Positions 48,207-60,813 of a DNA stretch of 64,000 bases are shown here, piece by piece. The stretch spans positions 1,054,001 through 1,118,000 of the forward strand of contig CANTUR010000285.1 in assembly GCA_947683625.1 (NCBI GenBank), read 5' to 3'. The notes below the pieces were generated by a model that ran no database searches, was not told the DNA's origin, and saw only the letters and a list, made by a program, of their open reading frames with translations. The position numbers were made by a program, and so were the translations under genes. The stretch comes from Mallotus nudiflorus. Taxonomy: Eukaryota; Streptophyta; Magnoliopsida; Malpighiales; Euphorbiaceae. The first letter of the stretch is position 1. Each line of letters starts with the position of its first letter.

Positions 48207-50178
48207 ATCCTAGTTTAACATCCATCAATCATATAAATTACGGATCCATCTCTCAATCTCTACCATGTGCACATAGTCCTGGTGAAGCCCACCAGGTAGC
48301 CCGTTCTACCAAAATTTCTCAAATCGATTTTAAATAAATAAAATGCATTTAGATCATAAATTATAGCATTAAATTAAATAAATCATATAATCAATATAAT
48401 AAAAATACGAGCACATGCATTCTTTAAATAAATACACGCACAGATCGTTCTATTGACTTACAAGATGAATGTGAAGGCTGACGACCACGCGTCTGCCTCG
48501 GTCTCACAGCTTCTGCTTCGAAATGCTCTAAAAGAAAATAACAATCGACTTTTAAAATATGACTATGGAATCGAAATCAATAGTCAACAAAACAATGAAA
48601 TTCCAGGCTGACTCGAGGAAAACCGGACAAGACTCGATAGACAGGATATAATCTAACTAACGGTAGAAATTTTACGAATATCACGTTTTACGAGAAAATC
48701 TACCAAAATTTTGGCAGAGTCTTCCCTAAAAAACGGACATCTCTCTACCAAAGGTAGAGGCAGACCTGCATAGAAAATGCACTTCTAATAATCATAGACA
48801 CCCACACTCGAGTCGGGCTCCCAAAACTATATTTTTGCCCCGACTGAGATCACAACTCAATAAAATATCGAGAATTAATAATATTTATTTCTCAAACACG
48901 TATTTCACATACACATATACTAAAAATAGACAAAAATATATATATATATAATCTCAATTATTCAAAATTAACAACTAATTTGTATTCCTTCGTCAAAATA
49001 TAATTATACCCTAATTTAAAATCCATTAAAATGTATTATATATACAATATTTGGGATTTAATATTCAAACTTTACACTACTTAGGTAAAAATACCAATTA
49101 ATTTATAAAAATTTTCTAAACCCCTTAAATATTAATAAAACTAATTAAAATATATATTCAACTATAATTAGCATAAAATTACATTTTTACCCCCCTAAAA
49201 TACATAAATTACACAATGTGCTTTTAATACTAAAAATAATTCTTTAAAATTATTTAATCATGCCAAAAATTCATTTTCTCAAAATAAACCTTCCTAATAT
49301 AATTAAAACATTTAATCAACCAAAAAATTCTCTCCCAAAAATATTATTTAACCTAAAAATCAAATTTGGCATAAACTCAAAAATATTTATAAAAATAGTA
49401 TAAAAATCACAAAAATTATAATTTGAGTTCTAAAATTAATAACATTCAATAATAACTTCAATTATTAAAATTTCATAATTTTTTAATAATAAATTTCGAA
49501 ATTAACATAAATATTGATTAAATACCTAAACTTTATAAAATCTATAATTAACTCCATAATTTCTAAAATATCAATACCTCACAAATAATTAACACTAATT
49601 AACCTAATTACTACTTAACTCAATTAACAATTAACTAAACCAACTAACTACAAAATAAAATCACATAAAACTCAAATAAAAATTCTGAAAAAATAACACA
49701 CCTTTACTAAAATTAACAAAATTAACATCAACCTCCTAAAATGCTTAACAACCTCACATAGCTAAAGAAAACTACCTAGACTAATCGGATCAAAGAAGGA
49801 AGAAAGAGATCGATGAGCATGACTTACTGTCGAGCTTAAAGGGCTGGGGAAAGGAAGCTTACTGCCATCGGAAAACGAAGAAGATGGAGCAACAGGTCGC
49901 AACTGAGAGGCAGCACAGGTGAAGTAGAAAGCAATGATAGTGGAGGGACGAAGATGGCAGGAGGGTGTTGTCGCACGCGCAGGGAGAGAAAGCTGGCTGT
50001 CTGACGGGGAAAGAAGAAGAAGAAGAAGTAGAGCAGTAGCAGCAAGACCTGGGAGCTTCTGGTTCACGACAGAGATGGCGTTCTCAGGTGAAAGGGAAGG
50101 CGGCACAATGAGGGGGAGAGAGGGCGTGGGTAGCAGACGGAGAAGAGGGTATTGGTGGGGGTTTTTCTCGGGCCAAAG

Positions 50179-50179
<1 letters not shown>

Positions 50180-50268
<89 letters not shown>
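50180..50268. repeat. (TA)35-(CA)9 compound microsatellite
   Basis: About 35 TA dinucleotides run straight into nine CA dinucleotides. The tract lies within solo LTR B2. Confidence 0.92.
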
Positions 50269-50538
50269 TATACTACATGCACACACATATATATATATAT
50301 ACACAAATTATTTTAATGCACACATCCACCTAAATAATATTTAACCTAAATTATTTATATATGTGTAGATATATATAAATAGGAACATATACACACACAT
50401 ATTAATAACCCTAAATAATATTAACATACATAAAATATAATGTAATGCAAAAGTAACTATTACTAATACTATTTGAGAAAAATATCCCTTTTTATTTAAA
50501 TAATTATATATAGGGTATTACAAAAACAATTTAATTAT

Positions 50539-51274
50539 TGTTGGGGTTAATTAGATTTTTTTACTAGATAATAAATGGAATTTAAAAGTAAATAAGAGTG
50601 TTAAATGTGCACAATAATATAAAGGTAGCTTAGCTAGCCAAATTAAAATAATAAAAATTAGTAAGGTGGTCAAATTAACCAATGAGTGAATAAAATAGGT
50701 GGTAAAAATCTGTGAATAAATAGAGAAAAATAAATATGACACCAATAATTTTTTTTACGTCGATACTGTATAAAAGGAAAAACCATGAGATCTAGTCTAG
50801 TTAAACCGTCCACTATAAAAATAATGGGATTACAAAAAATTCAACCCTCAATTTGTGGTTCACACCCTCACAAATTGGCTCTTAAAATAATATTTATTTT
50901 TCTCTTTTTCTCTTCTTTCTTCTCTCTTTTACATACAATAGAGAGGCTCACATAATTTTTATTCATCCAAAAATTACTCTCATGCAAAACCACTCACAAT
51001 TTTCTCTCCCCGAGCAGCATTATGAGGCTCTAAATTTTGCTCTCACCCACTCTTGCACACATTGCTCTCATAAAGGCATGCACAACACCCACTTTTTTCT
51101 TGCAAATGAATGACCATATATATAGCCATGAAAAGTTGGCAATTGTCAACCAAAATTTTTCAATTTTTATTGCACCAAATTAGGTGCCATAAAGTTTTAC
51201 CTTTTTTTTTTCAAACTACTACTCCTAACTTTAAATCTTATGGGTCCCCATTTGCAGGCAGGATCCACCTATCA
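50539..51274 (-). repeat. 3' LTR of the Tork-like element (736 bp)
   Basis: In plus reading it starts TGTTGGGG and ends CACCTATCA, next to the minus-strand purine tract (GGCATGAGGGGGAGATT, 51275-51291). There is no second copy in the window, so the ends are inferred from TG...CA and the purine tract. Confidence 0.75.
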
Positions 51275-51289
51275 AATCTCCCCCTCATG

Positions 51290-52890
51290 CCTCAAGTGGG
51301 GCATGGAAATAAACTTGCTTTCTCCGAGCAAAACATTAGTTTTTTTGAAGTCAAGGCTTTAGTCATTATATCTGACCCATTGGCATTAGTATGGATTTTC
51401 TCTAATGAAAACATCTTTATCTCTAATGCATCATAAATCCAATGGTATAACACTTTAATATGATTTGACCTCGAGTGGAATGCTAAATTCTTACTGAGAT
51501 GGATTACACTTTAACTGTCACAATATAGAATGAATTTTTCTTGATTGAAACCTAACTTTTGTAGGAATTTCTTCATCCATAAAAGTTCTTTTGCAACTTC
51601 TACAGCAACAATGTACTCAACTTCAGTGGAAGATAAAGCAACAAATTTTTACAATTTTGATTGCCAGGACATTGCTCTCCTTGTAAATGTCATCATGTAC
51701 CCATGGTTGACTTTCTAGTGTCAACATCACCGGCGATATTTGCATTTGTATTTCCATACAATACAAGTTACCATCACCAAAGTATAAACAAATTTTATAA
51801 GTACCTTTAAGATATCTGAGAATCCATTTGACTATATGACAGTGCTCTTTGCCAAGATTAGAGAGAAATCTGCTAACTACTCCAACTGCATGAGCAATAT
51901 CTAGCCTTGTGCATACCTTAGTGTACATTAAACTACCAACAGCTAGTGCATAAGACACTTTCTTCACTTCTTTATCTTTCTCATTTATTGGATATTGCTT
52001 AGAATTTAGCTTCAAATGTCCTACAGGTGGAGTGTTGATCGGTTTTGAATTGCCCATGTTAAATCTCTCCAACACCTTTTCTATGTGCTTTTCCTGAGAC
52101 AACCATAACTTCTAGTTCTTTATGTCACGAAGGATTCTTATGCCAAGAATTTGTTTTACTACTCCTAAATCTTTTATGGCAAAGGTTTTACTCATCTCCT
52201 TTTTAAGATTTTTATCTTTGTAATATCTCTACCAATAATCAACATATCATCCATATACAGTAAGAGAATGATAAAATTATCATTAGAAAATTTTTGTACA
52301 AAGACACATTAATCAGAGTTTGTCTTCATATAGCCATGATTCACCATAAATGACTCAAACTTTCTATACCATTGTTTTGGAGCCTATTTTAATCTATAAA
52401 GGCTCTTTTTTAATTTGCATACAAGATTCTCCTTGCCTTTGACTTTAAATCCCTCTGGTTGTTCTATGTAAATTTCCTCATCTAAATCTCCATGAAGGAA
52501 TGCCATCTTCATATCAAGTTGCTCAATCCCCAAGTTCATGCTAATTGCTAACCCAAGTGCTACTCTGATTGAAGATATTTTCATAACTGGGAAAATATTT
52601 CTTCAAAATCAATGCCCTTTTTATATCTAAAGCCTTTCACAACTAATCTTGCCTTGTACATTGCTGTGAGTTACTTTCTTTGTACTTCAATTTGAACACC
52701 CATTTATTCTTGAGTGTCTTTTTTGCCTTTAGAAAGTTGCACCAGTTTAAAGGTATTATTATCTTGTAAGGATTTCATCTCCTCATGTATAGCTTCTACC
52801 CACTTTTCTCTGTGTTCCCCTCAAATGGCTTCTTTATAGCATTCTAGTTCTCGTCCTTTAGTCAATGTCAAATACTCATTTGAAGGGTAT
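51290..52890 (-). pseudogene. Tork-like copia pol: RT and RNase H part
   Basis: RT upstream part at about 52880-52600 (EEMKSLQDNNTFKLVQL), then QLDMKMAFLHGDLDEEIY at about 52490, SLYRLK at about 52390 and the active site YMDD at 52246-52257, intact. The connection segment is at 52102-51790 (VGSLMYTKVCTRLDIAHAVG, where the family has R-P-D-I). RNase H continues to about 51420 with LYCDS, then HLSKNLAFHSRSNHIKV. Frames are broken in several places. The part upstream of RT continues beyond the nested element at 62380. Confidence 0.87.
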
Positions 52891-52895
52891 CTGCA

Positions 52896-54392
52896 TGTTG
52901 AACTTAGCAATAATTAATCTTAATTTTGATCTTAAAAAAATTAATTTTAAGCATTTAATTTGTTTGTTTAAGTGTGTATAAGTTAGGACTCCATTGGAAG
53001 TTAAAATGAAGTATGATTATCTTGGGTTAATTCGACCTCTAAGATTCAAAGAGGCTTTTGATATCCTTAGAGCTTTATAATGAGAAAGTTATCTTCTTCA
53101 CATTTGAAATAGACATCTTGAGCTTTCCGAATTTAGCTTGGTTGTCAAAATCTAAGTTCATTTGGGTATGCAAATATTAATTCAAAATCAATATATGCAG
53201 CTGCCATTTTAGATTACACAGCTCTTAGTATTTTAGACATATCTTGCGTTACAAAAGCCCAATTAAGGTGATTCAAAATCATATAGAAAGTTAAGTAAAA
53301 TATATAGAACTTTTATCAAGAAATTATGGGCAAATTCAAATATTTCCAATAGAAAATCATGACTTCAACTTGTGCATAATTGTCTGACAGTAATCTATAT
53401 ATTAGATTGCATAGCTATTAGTATCTTAGACATATCTTAAGCTACAAATGTCTAATTGAGCTGATTCAAATTGATATAGAAATCTAAGTCAAATATCTAT
53501 AATTTTATGAAGAAAGATTAAGAAAATTCAAACTTATTCAATATAAAATCACGGGTTCAACTTGTGTATAGCTATTTTACAGTACTTTGCATTTTAAATT
53601 GCACAACATTTTGTATTTTAGACATATCTTAAGCTACAGAAGTCCAATTGAGATGATTCAAAATGATATGGAAATATAAGTCAAATATCTATAACTTTTA
53701 TGAAGAAAGTATGGGAAAAATTGAATTTCCTTAATAGCCAATTACAGTTTCAATCCATGCATAGCTGTTTGATAACATCTCCTTCAATAATTCAAAATTA
53801 TAAACATTGAATTCAAAATATAGATGTTGAACACATTATTTGCACCTCTAACAACTATATTTTTGAGTTTTTGTCTATTTAAACACCTTAAGAGCTAAAT
53901 GGAAGTTAAGAAACTTATTATAATTCATTTTTTCTTAAGCTTTCAAATTCTCTTAAACAATTCTTTGTTTGTATAACTCTTGTGAAATTTGATTGTGTGT
54001 TAGAAATATAATTTTTCTTCATCTTAAATCTTAGGATAGATTAAAAGGGAATTGTGATTTATCTCTAAAGGAATTTGTTTAAGGGTTGTCCATTAAAACA
54101 CTTGGGATTTGATTTTTTAAGAGATTCTTAAAAACTGAAGTTGTAAGGTTGTAAGAGTGAACCATAAAACTCTTATGTAATCTTAATCTTGTGAATAAGA
54201 TTATGGGTGATTGAAAATCATAACTTGGGGATAAGTTAGGTGGAGACATAAGATTGTTGTTAAATTTGAACTCTTTAAATTTTTATGTTCTTCATTCTTC
54301 CTTCTCAACTTCCATTCAATTCTTGCAAAGAATTCTTTTAATTTCTCATTTTTATTTAATAGTCCTATTCACCCCCTCTAGGATTCTTTTCA
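52896..54392 (+). repeat. 5' LTR of the plus-strand SIRE-type element (1497 bp)
   Basis: It starts TGTTGAACTTAGC and ends GGATTCTTTTCA. It contains three tandem units of about 190 bp (starting near 53208, 53398, 53590), and its 3' part has the single-copy form of the segment duplicated in the other LTR. Confidence 0.92.
53208..53775 (+). repeat. three tandem units of about 190 bp in LTR U3
   Basis: Each unit runs through blocks of the type TTTTAGATTGCACA, TTTTAGACATATCTT, GATTCAAAATGATAT, AAGTCAAATATCTATAA and AATATAAAATCA. Starts near 53208, 53398 and 53590. The other LTR has the same three units at about 61126, 61317 and 61511. Confidence 0.85.
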
Positions 54393-54394
54393 AT

Positions 54395-54406
54395 TAGTAT
54401 CATAGC
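54395..54406 (+). promoter_or_regulatory. primer-binding site of the plus-strand SIRE-type element
   Basis: TAGTATCATAGC, two mismatches from TGGTATCAGAGC, two bases after the LTR end. Both differences can be read as decay after insertion. Confidence 0.8.
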
Positions 54407-54439
54407 TAAATTCTAGGTACTTCATTGTTAGAATACAAG

Positions 54440-55860
54440 ATGATGGGGAGTGAATCATAAAACATCTCTTCTCTTAGACCATTCTTTGATGGTAGTGACT
54501 ATCCACATTGGAAATTCAAAATGGAATTATTTCTTAATATTGATTCCATAAAACTTTGGGATATTGTCCTAAGAGATTGAGAACCACCTACAACTATTAT
54601 TGATGGTGTGGTAACTATTTTTGTAAGAAGCCAATGGAGTATTGATCAAAAGGAATAAAATCACAAAAATAAAAAAGCTATGATTAATCTAGTCTTTTCA
54701 ATGACAAGAGAAGAAGGAGGCAAGCTTCAACATTGTATATCGAGCAAAGAAATGTGGGAAACCTTAAAAAATCGCTACGAAGGCAACATTCAAGTAAGAA
54801 ACAAGAAGGTTCAACTTCATATGTATGAATATGAACTCTTCAAAATGAAGCCTTATAAATCAATCACAGAGATGAAAAACCATCTCAATGCTCTCCTCAT
54901 AAGCCTTAAGAAACTTGGAAAAAATTTCTCAAAGGAAGAGGTAAACAAAAAGATTGTAAGAATCCTACTTAAGAAGGATTGAGAATCTTGAGTTACTTCA
55001 ATTGACGAAGCTCAAGACCTCTCTACTCTATCAACCGATATGCTAATTGGTAAGCTTTTAACACATGAGCTCTTTATTAAGCAAAGAGGTGAAGAATAAA
55101 AAGAGAAAGAAGAAAAGAAAAAGAGCATTGCTCTAAAAGCTCTTCAACAAGATAGCGAAAAGGAAAGTATTAAAGATTGTAGTGATGAAGATGGCGACAT
55201 TATCATGCTCGTTAGGAACTTTAAGAAGTTTTTAAGAAAGAAAAACTTCTCAAGAACAAGGGACTTCAATAATAAGTTTGAAAGAGATAGAAAGAAGAAA
55301 ACTAAGGAGATTACTTGTTATGAATGCAAGAAACCAGGACATATTAGAAGTGAGTGCCCCAAACTCAAATTCAAGAACAAGGGAGAAAAAGATAAGAAGA
55401 AGGCATTCAAAGCTACTTGGGATGATTCCTCTGAATCTGAAGAGGAATAGGAACAAGAAGAAGTGGCCAATCTTTGCTTCATGGCCCTTAAAAATAAAAA
55501 TGAGGTACCATATAGTTCTTATTTTTCCTTTGATGATTATGATAATTACTGTGATGATAATGATGATGATGAGAGCTTTATTGTGAGCAAATTACTTGTT
55601 AAATAAAAAAGTTTATTATCTAAGAGGAAATATTATAAAAATGAGTTAGGTAGCTTAAATAGAGAATTAGAAAATTTAAAAATTAATTTTGGTAAACTTG
55701 TTAACTCAAATGGAAAATGTTGTTAGTGATGCAAAATCTTTTAATTATTTAGAAGATCAACTTAAGAAAGCAAATGATGAAAATAAAAAGCTTTCTAAGG
55801 AGGTATTAGAATTAAAGAATTCCATTGCTAAATTTAAGAGAGGAAAATAAACTTTAGATA
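54440..55860 (+). pseudogene. SIRE-type copia gag
   Basis: Start at 54440 (MMGSES, then a TAA where Gln is likely). RPFFDGSDYPHWKFKMELF is the conserved gag N-terminus. An open 100-codon stretch (54680-54982) covers the UBN2-type capsid part, with SKEMWETLKNRYEG. The zinc knuckle CYECKKPGHIRSEC at 55315-55356 is intact, followed by an acidic tail (SSESEEE). From 55600 a Lys/Glu/Leu/Asn-rich region (LNRELENLK, then LKKANDENKKLSKEVLELK) looks like a coiled coil. About eight stops or shifts are visible, so no full protein is possible. Confidence 0.88.
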
Positions 55861-56479
55861 GTCTTCTTGACTCTCAAAAATTTCATGGTGATACCCATAA
55901 AATTGGATATAAGAATTGAATGTCTTCATCATCTTCATCACTTATTAATTTTGTAAAAGCTTCATATAATTCCACTGCTTCAACCTCTAAATCAAATGAG
56001 ACTCAAGCTTTCAAAGCTAAAAGATCTCATATGTTAAATAGCAAGGGAAAGTCTCATAAGATTCATCCTTCGTTAACATAAAGAGGTAAGGCTCAAACTA
56101 GAGCACTTAAACCCAAGCATCCTTATATTTACATTAGACGCAATTATAATAGGCATGATACATGATACAATGCATATAAACATATTGCACAAAATTATTG
56201 AAATACACATTAGCATTACCAATGGATGTCTCACTTAATGACACAAAATAATAGGAGATACACACAATACCAAAGGCATGTTGCACACACTAGGAAAGCA
56301 CTTCATACTAGGATTAATAAATTTGAAAATATTGTATGTTCTTATTGCATGATCAAAGGACACACTAACAATGTGTTCTTCTAAAGAAGACTACATATGA
56401 ATTTACTTCCTACGAATTATTTTGAAACTAACCAACCTAGACCAAGAAAGGTTTGGGTCCAATGTAACACTTAAATTAT

Positions 56480-59400
56480 TTTATGTAGATGTTCTTGAAA
56501 TCCACAAGAACAAAAAGCAAGTGCTATCTCGATAGCGGATGTTCAAGGCACATGATGGGAGACAAAGAGCAATTCAACAAACTTGATGCTAATGATGGAG
56601 GACACATTATTTTTAGAGATAATGCAAAAGGAAAAATTATTGGCATTAGGGAAATAGGTAATCGTCAAACCTTATCTATGCATCATGTGTTTTTTGTTGA
56701 TGGTCTTTAACATAATTTGCTTAGTATAAGTCAATTATGTGATATGGGAAATAAAGTAACTTTCTATCCTAAAATTACTTTATTAGTAGTCTTCATAAAA
56801 ATAAAGTTATTTTAATAGTGAAAGATTAGATAATGTTTATGTCATTAATTTCAATAAAATTGATAACAAAGACATAAAATACTTAGTGTCTATCTCCCAT
56901 GACATATGGATATGGCATAAAAGGTTAGGATGTGCAAATTGTGAGCTTTTAAATGATCTTTGTAAATATAAACTTATGATTGGTTTACCTAAGCTTGAAT
57001 TCACTAAGGATAAACCTTGTGATGCTTTCCAAAAGGGAAAATAATCCAAGTCCTCATTTTAAGCTAAAAAATGTAGTGTCCATCTTTAGGCCAATTGAAC
57101 TTATATATATGGATTTATTTGGACCAAGTAGAGTTGCTAGTCTTGGTGGAATGCATTATGCATATGTATTGGTTGATGATTACTCTAGATTTACATGGGT
57201 ATGTTTCTTTACTCATAAGAATGATGCATTTAAAGCTTTTGAAAAGTTTGCAAAAAGAGTTAAAAAAGAAAGAGGCTTTTATATTTCTTCTATTAAAAGT
57301 GATAATGGAACCAAATTTGAAAATGAATTTTTCAAAACTATTGTAATGAAAATGGTATTTCTCATACATTTTCATCTCCTATAACTCCTTAATAAAGAGG
57401 GGTAGTTGAAAGAAAAAATAGAACTCTTATGGAAATGGCTAGAACAATGCTTCATGAGTATAATTTGCCTCTATACTTTTGGGCAAAAACTGTTAACACA
57501 TATTGTTACATTTCAAAATGAGTTTTCAAAAGACCAATTATAAATAAAACATCTTATGAGCTATGAAATAATAGAAAACCTAAAATCTCATATCTAAGAG
57601 TATTTGGATACAAGTGCTTTATATTGAACACCAAGGACAATCTTGGGAAATTTGATTCTAAAGTCGATGAAGGAATTTTCTTAGGCTATTCTATTTCTAA
57701 TAAAGCATATAAGGTCTTTAATAAGAGAACTCTAGTAGTTGAAGAGTCAATGCATGTGGTATTTGATGAATCAAACTCACTTGATCCTAGAAAAGATGTT
57801 TGTAGTGTTGATGATCTTGTAGGTGACAATGAGATTGTGGAAACACATGATGAAAATTCTAGTAAGCCTTTGGAACTTGAAGATCCAAGAAAGGAGGAAA
57901 ATGAGGAGACATCTCAACCTACCTTGAAGGATGAACTTCCAAAGGATTGACAATTCAAGAAAGCTCACCCTCAAGACCTTATTATAGGCGACACTACAAA
58001 AGGGGTAACTACTAAAACTCAATTAAATTCTATTGTTAATTTAGCCTTCATTTCTCAAATTGAACCTAAAAATATTGCTGATGCTTTTTATGATGAATTT
58101 TGTGTCCTTATTATGCAAGAAGAGTTAAATCAATTTGAGAGAAATAAGGTTTGAACCTTGGTTCCTAAATATAAATATCATCCTATTATAGGCACCAAAT
58201 GGGTGTTTAGAAATAAGATGAATGAACAAGGTGTCATAATTAGGAACAAAGCTAGAGTAGTAGCTAAATGTTATAATCAAGAGGAAGGTATTGATTATGA
58301 TGAGACCTTTGCCCCCATTGTAAGGTTATAAGCTATTAGGATGCTACTAGCATTTACATCATTCATGGATTTCAAACTTTATTAAATGGATGTTAAAAGT
58401 ACATTTTTAAATGGTTTTATTGAAGAAAAGGTATATGTTGAACAACCTCCAGGTTTTGAAATCTTTGATTTTCCAAATCATGTATTCAAACTTTCTAAAG
58501 CATTATATGGATTGAAATAAGCTCCTAGAGCTTGGAATGAAAGATTGAGAAACTTCTTATTAGAGAAAGGTTTCTCTAAAGGAAAAGTTTATACAACTCT
58601 TTTTATAAAGAAATCCAAGCATGATTTATTAATTATTCAAATATATGTTAATGACATTATATTCAATGCTACTAACCATTGCTTGTGTGAGGAATTCTCT
58701 AATTTAATGCAAGGAGAATTTGAGATGAGTATGATGGGTGAACTCAAATTCTTTCTTAGACTATAAATCAAGCAATGCAAACATGAGGTTTTCATCAATC
58801 AAACCAAGTATGCAAAAGACATTCTCAAGAAATTTGTCATAGATGGAGCTAAGATAAATATAACTCCAATCAGCACCACAACTAAACTTAACAAATATGA
58901 GAATGGCGAACCGGTTGATAAAAAGAGATTTAGAGGTATGATCGGATCCCTTCTTTATTTAACTACTAGTAGACCCGATATTATGTTTGCTCTTACTTGT
59001 GTGCTAGATTTCAATCTAGTCCTAGAGAGTCTCATTTGAATGCTATCAAAAGAATTTTCAAATATCTTTATGGTACAATGCATTTAGGACTTTGGTATCC
59101 TACAAGTTCATCCTTTGACTTAATTAGTTATTCTGATGTGGACTTTGCCGGTAGTTTACTAGATAGAAAAATCATTTTTGGAACTTGTCAATTTTTAAGA
59201 AAATGTTTAGTTTTTTGGTTTAGTAAGAAACAAGTTTCAGTTGCCTTATCCACTACTAAAGTTGAATATATTGCAGCAAGTCTCTATTGTTCACAAGTTT
59301 TGTGGCAAAAACAACAGTTGTTAGACTATGGTGTAAAACTTTATCACATTCTAATCAAATGTGACAATACAAGTGCTATCAACCTTAGCAAAAATCCCAT

Positions 59401-59596
59401 TCAACATTCTAGAACTAAGCAAATAGACATAAGACATCATTTCTTACGTGATCATGTTCAAATTGATGATATCTCACTTGAATTTGTTGATACAAATAAT
59501 TAACTTGCAAATATCTTCATCAAACCTCTTAATGAAGAGAGATTAAATTTCATTAAGCATGAATTTGGCATGACTAATGATTGTAGTTTATCTTGA
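56480..59596 (+). pseudogene. SIRE-type copia pol
   Basis: Protease YLDSGCSRHMMGDK at about 56523, with DSG intact. GAG-pre-integrase at about 56900-57040 (WHKRLGCAN). Integrase spans 57060-57950: the first Asp in YMDLFGP, then SDNGTKFENE, then a VVERKNR segment whose preceding Gln codons are TAA. RT spans 58080-58770 with MDVKSTFLNGFIEE and the active site reading YVND at 58644-58655 instead of YVDD. RNase H runs from about 58990 to the end: STTKVEYIAAS, CDNTSAINLSKNPIQHS, and a final CSLS before TGA at 59594-59596. Stops at Gln positions include the one in GLK-stop-APRAW (58519) and the one before LANIFIKP (about 59500). Non-functional. Confidence 0.9.
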
Positions 59597-60813
59597 TTTT
59601 ATGTTTAATTGATGGTTCAACTTTTTCATGTGAAATCATGTTGTGCTTATTTATTACTTTGATTGATAAATATTTGATTTTGATCTTAAATTTTTTTTAG
59701 TTGTCAGCTTATATTTGATTTATCTTTTTAAATTTCCTTTTGCATTTTGTCAAAGGAAGAGAAATAATTTGAGTTTGCATATGTACCTAGTTAATTTTTT
59801 TAACATGTGTATTTTTTTTTAATTTTAAAACTCCTTTAAAAAAAAGAGTTTTTGTTAATGACATATTATATTTTTGTTTGATATAGGGGGAGAAATTTTG
59901 TTTAAATTTTTGCATGCATATTAATATTGTAAGTATGGCTAATTTTGTCATACATCATATGTGACAAAGGCCTTATTTTGCTTACTTTGTTTATGTATGA
60001 CATAGATTTTATAACGATTTTGTGTATCTTTATTTTCATATCTCTCTCTTTTCTTTTTGCTTTTAACAGAGGGGAGAAATATATTTGAGTTTGTTAGTTG
60101 TTACTATACATGTGTATAATATTTTATTATTGTGTTTATACATGCATAAGGATAAGGCATGAATATTTTCTTAGAAATTGTTTTGATTTTTTATAAGGCA
60201 TGAATATTTTTACAAAGATTTGGTTTATCTTTGTATTGTTCTTATAGGAATTTTGGTCCCTTTATGTTCATTTCCCTTTATATCTCTCTCTTTTCCTTTT
60301 GCCTTTGTACAAAGAGAGAAAAATATATTATGAATAATTTGTATTTATTTTTTTTATATGTTAAGTGCTACATGATTAATTAGCTAGCTAAGCTCTATAT
60401 GATCATATGATAATTAAGCACGTCTAGCATCAACATTATTATTATATGTACTATTTTTATGATGCATTTTAGTGGTATTATATGCATATATGTTTGAAAT
60501 TATTTCCTCATATTGCCTAAAATTTATTTAAATGATCATGTTATCATATTTTATGCTTTTAATACATTTGTCATAAAAATGCCATGTTTTTATCCCTCTT
60601 GCTATATTTTATATTATTTTTATTTTTTTTGTCAAGGGGAATAATCTATAAATTTATATTTCTTATCTTGTCCATATTAATAGGGGGAGAAATAAAGAAA
60701 TATATTTCATTTCATTTGGTATCATTATTATCACAAATATTACACACACTTTACTTTGTATTATTTTTTTATCAAACTCAAAATAAGTTTGTCAAAATCA
60801 AAAAGGGGGAGAT
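59597..60813 (+). other. 3' non-coding region with several polypurine tracts
   Basis: Four tracts of the GGGG(G)AGAAAT type occur: near 59886, 60070, 60684 and, directly before the 3' LTR, 60800-60813. They are embedded in diverged repeats sharing TATCTCTCTCTTTTC and TTTTGC blocks (about 59742, 60040, 60280). No coding sequence is recognised. Confidence 0.8.

Larger units (their letters stand above)
47409..50522 (-). mobile_element. solo LTR, family B, copy 2 (3114 bp)
   Basis: In minus orientation it starts TGTAATACCC and ends GGTCGTGATA. The flanks are a perfect 5-bp duplication, AAAAC at 47404-47408 and 50523-50527. Homologous to 23569-26971 in reverse orientation. It contains a three-unit repeat (48028-48206), a GC-rich block (about 49780-50170) and a long TA/CA microsatellite. 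The open frames over the GC-rich block and microsatellite are not convincing genes. Confidence 0.92.

Noticed and set aside
47991..48337. Two overlapping frames with repeated 'ARASTEAP'-like peptides
   Set aside because: Direct product of the three-unit DNA repeat in LTR B2.
49762..50304. 180-codon minus-strand frame over the end of LTR B2, and a 136-codon frame opposite
   Set aside because: Open only because of the GC-rich LTR block and the microsatellite; no domain and no similarity between the two family copies at protein level.
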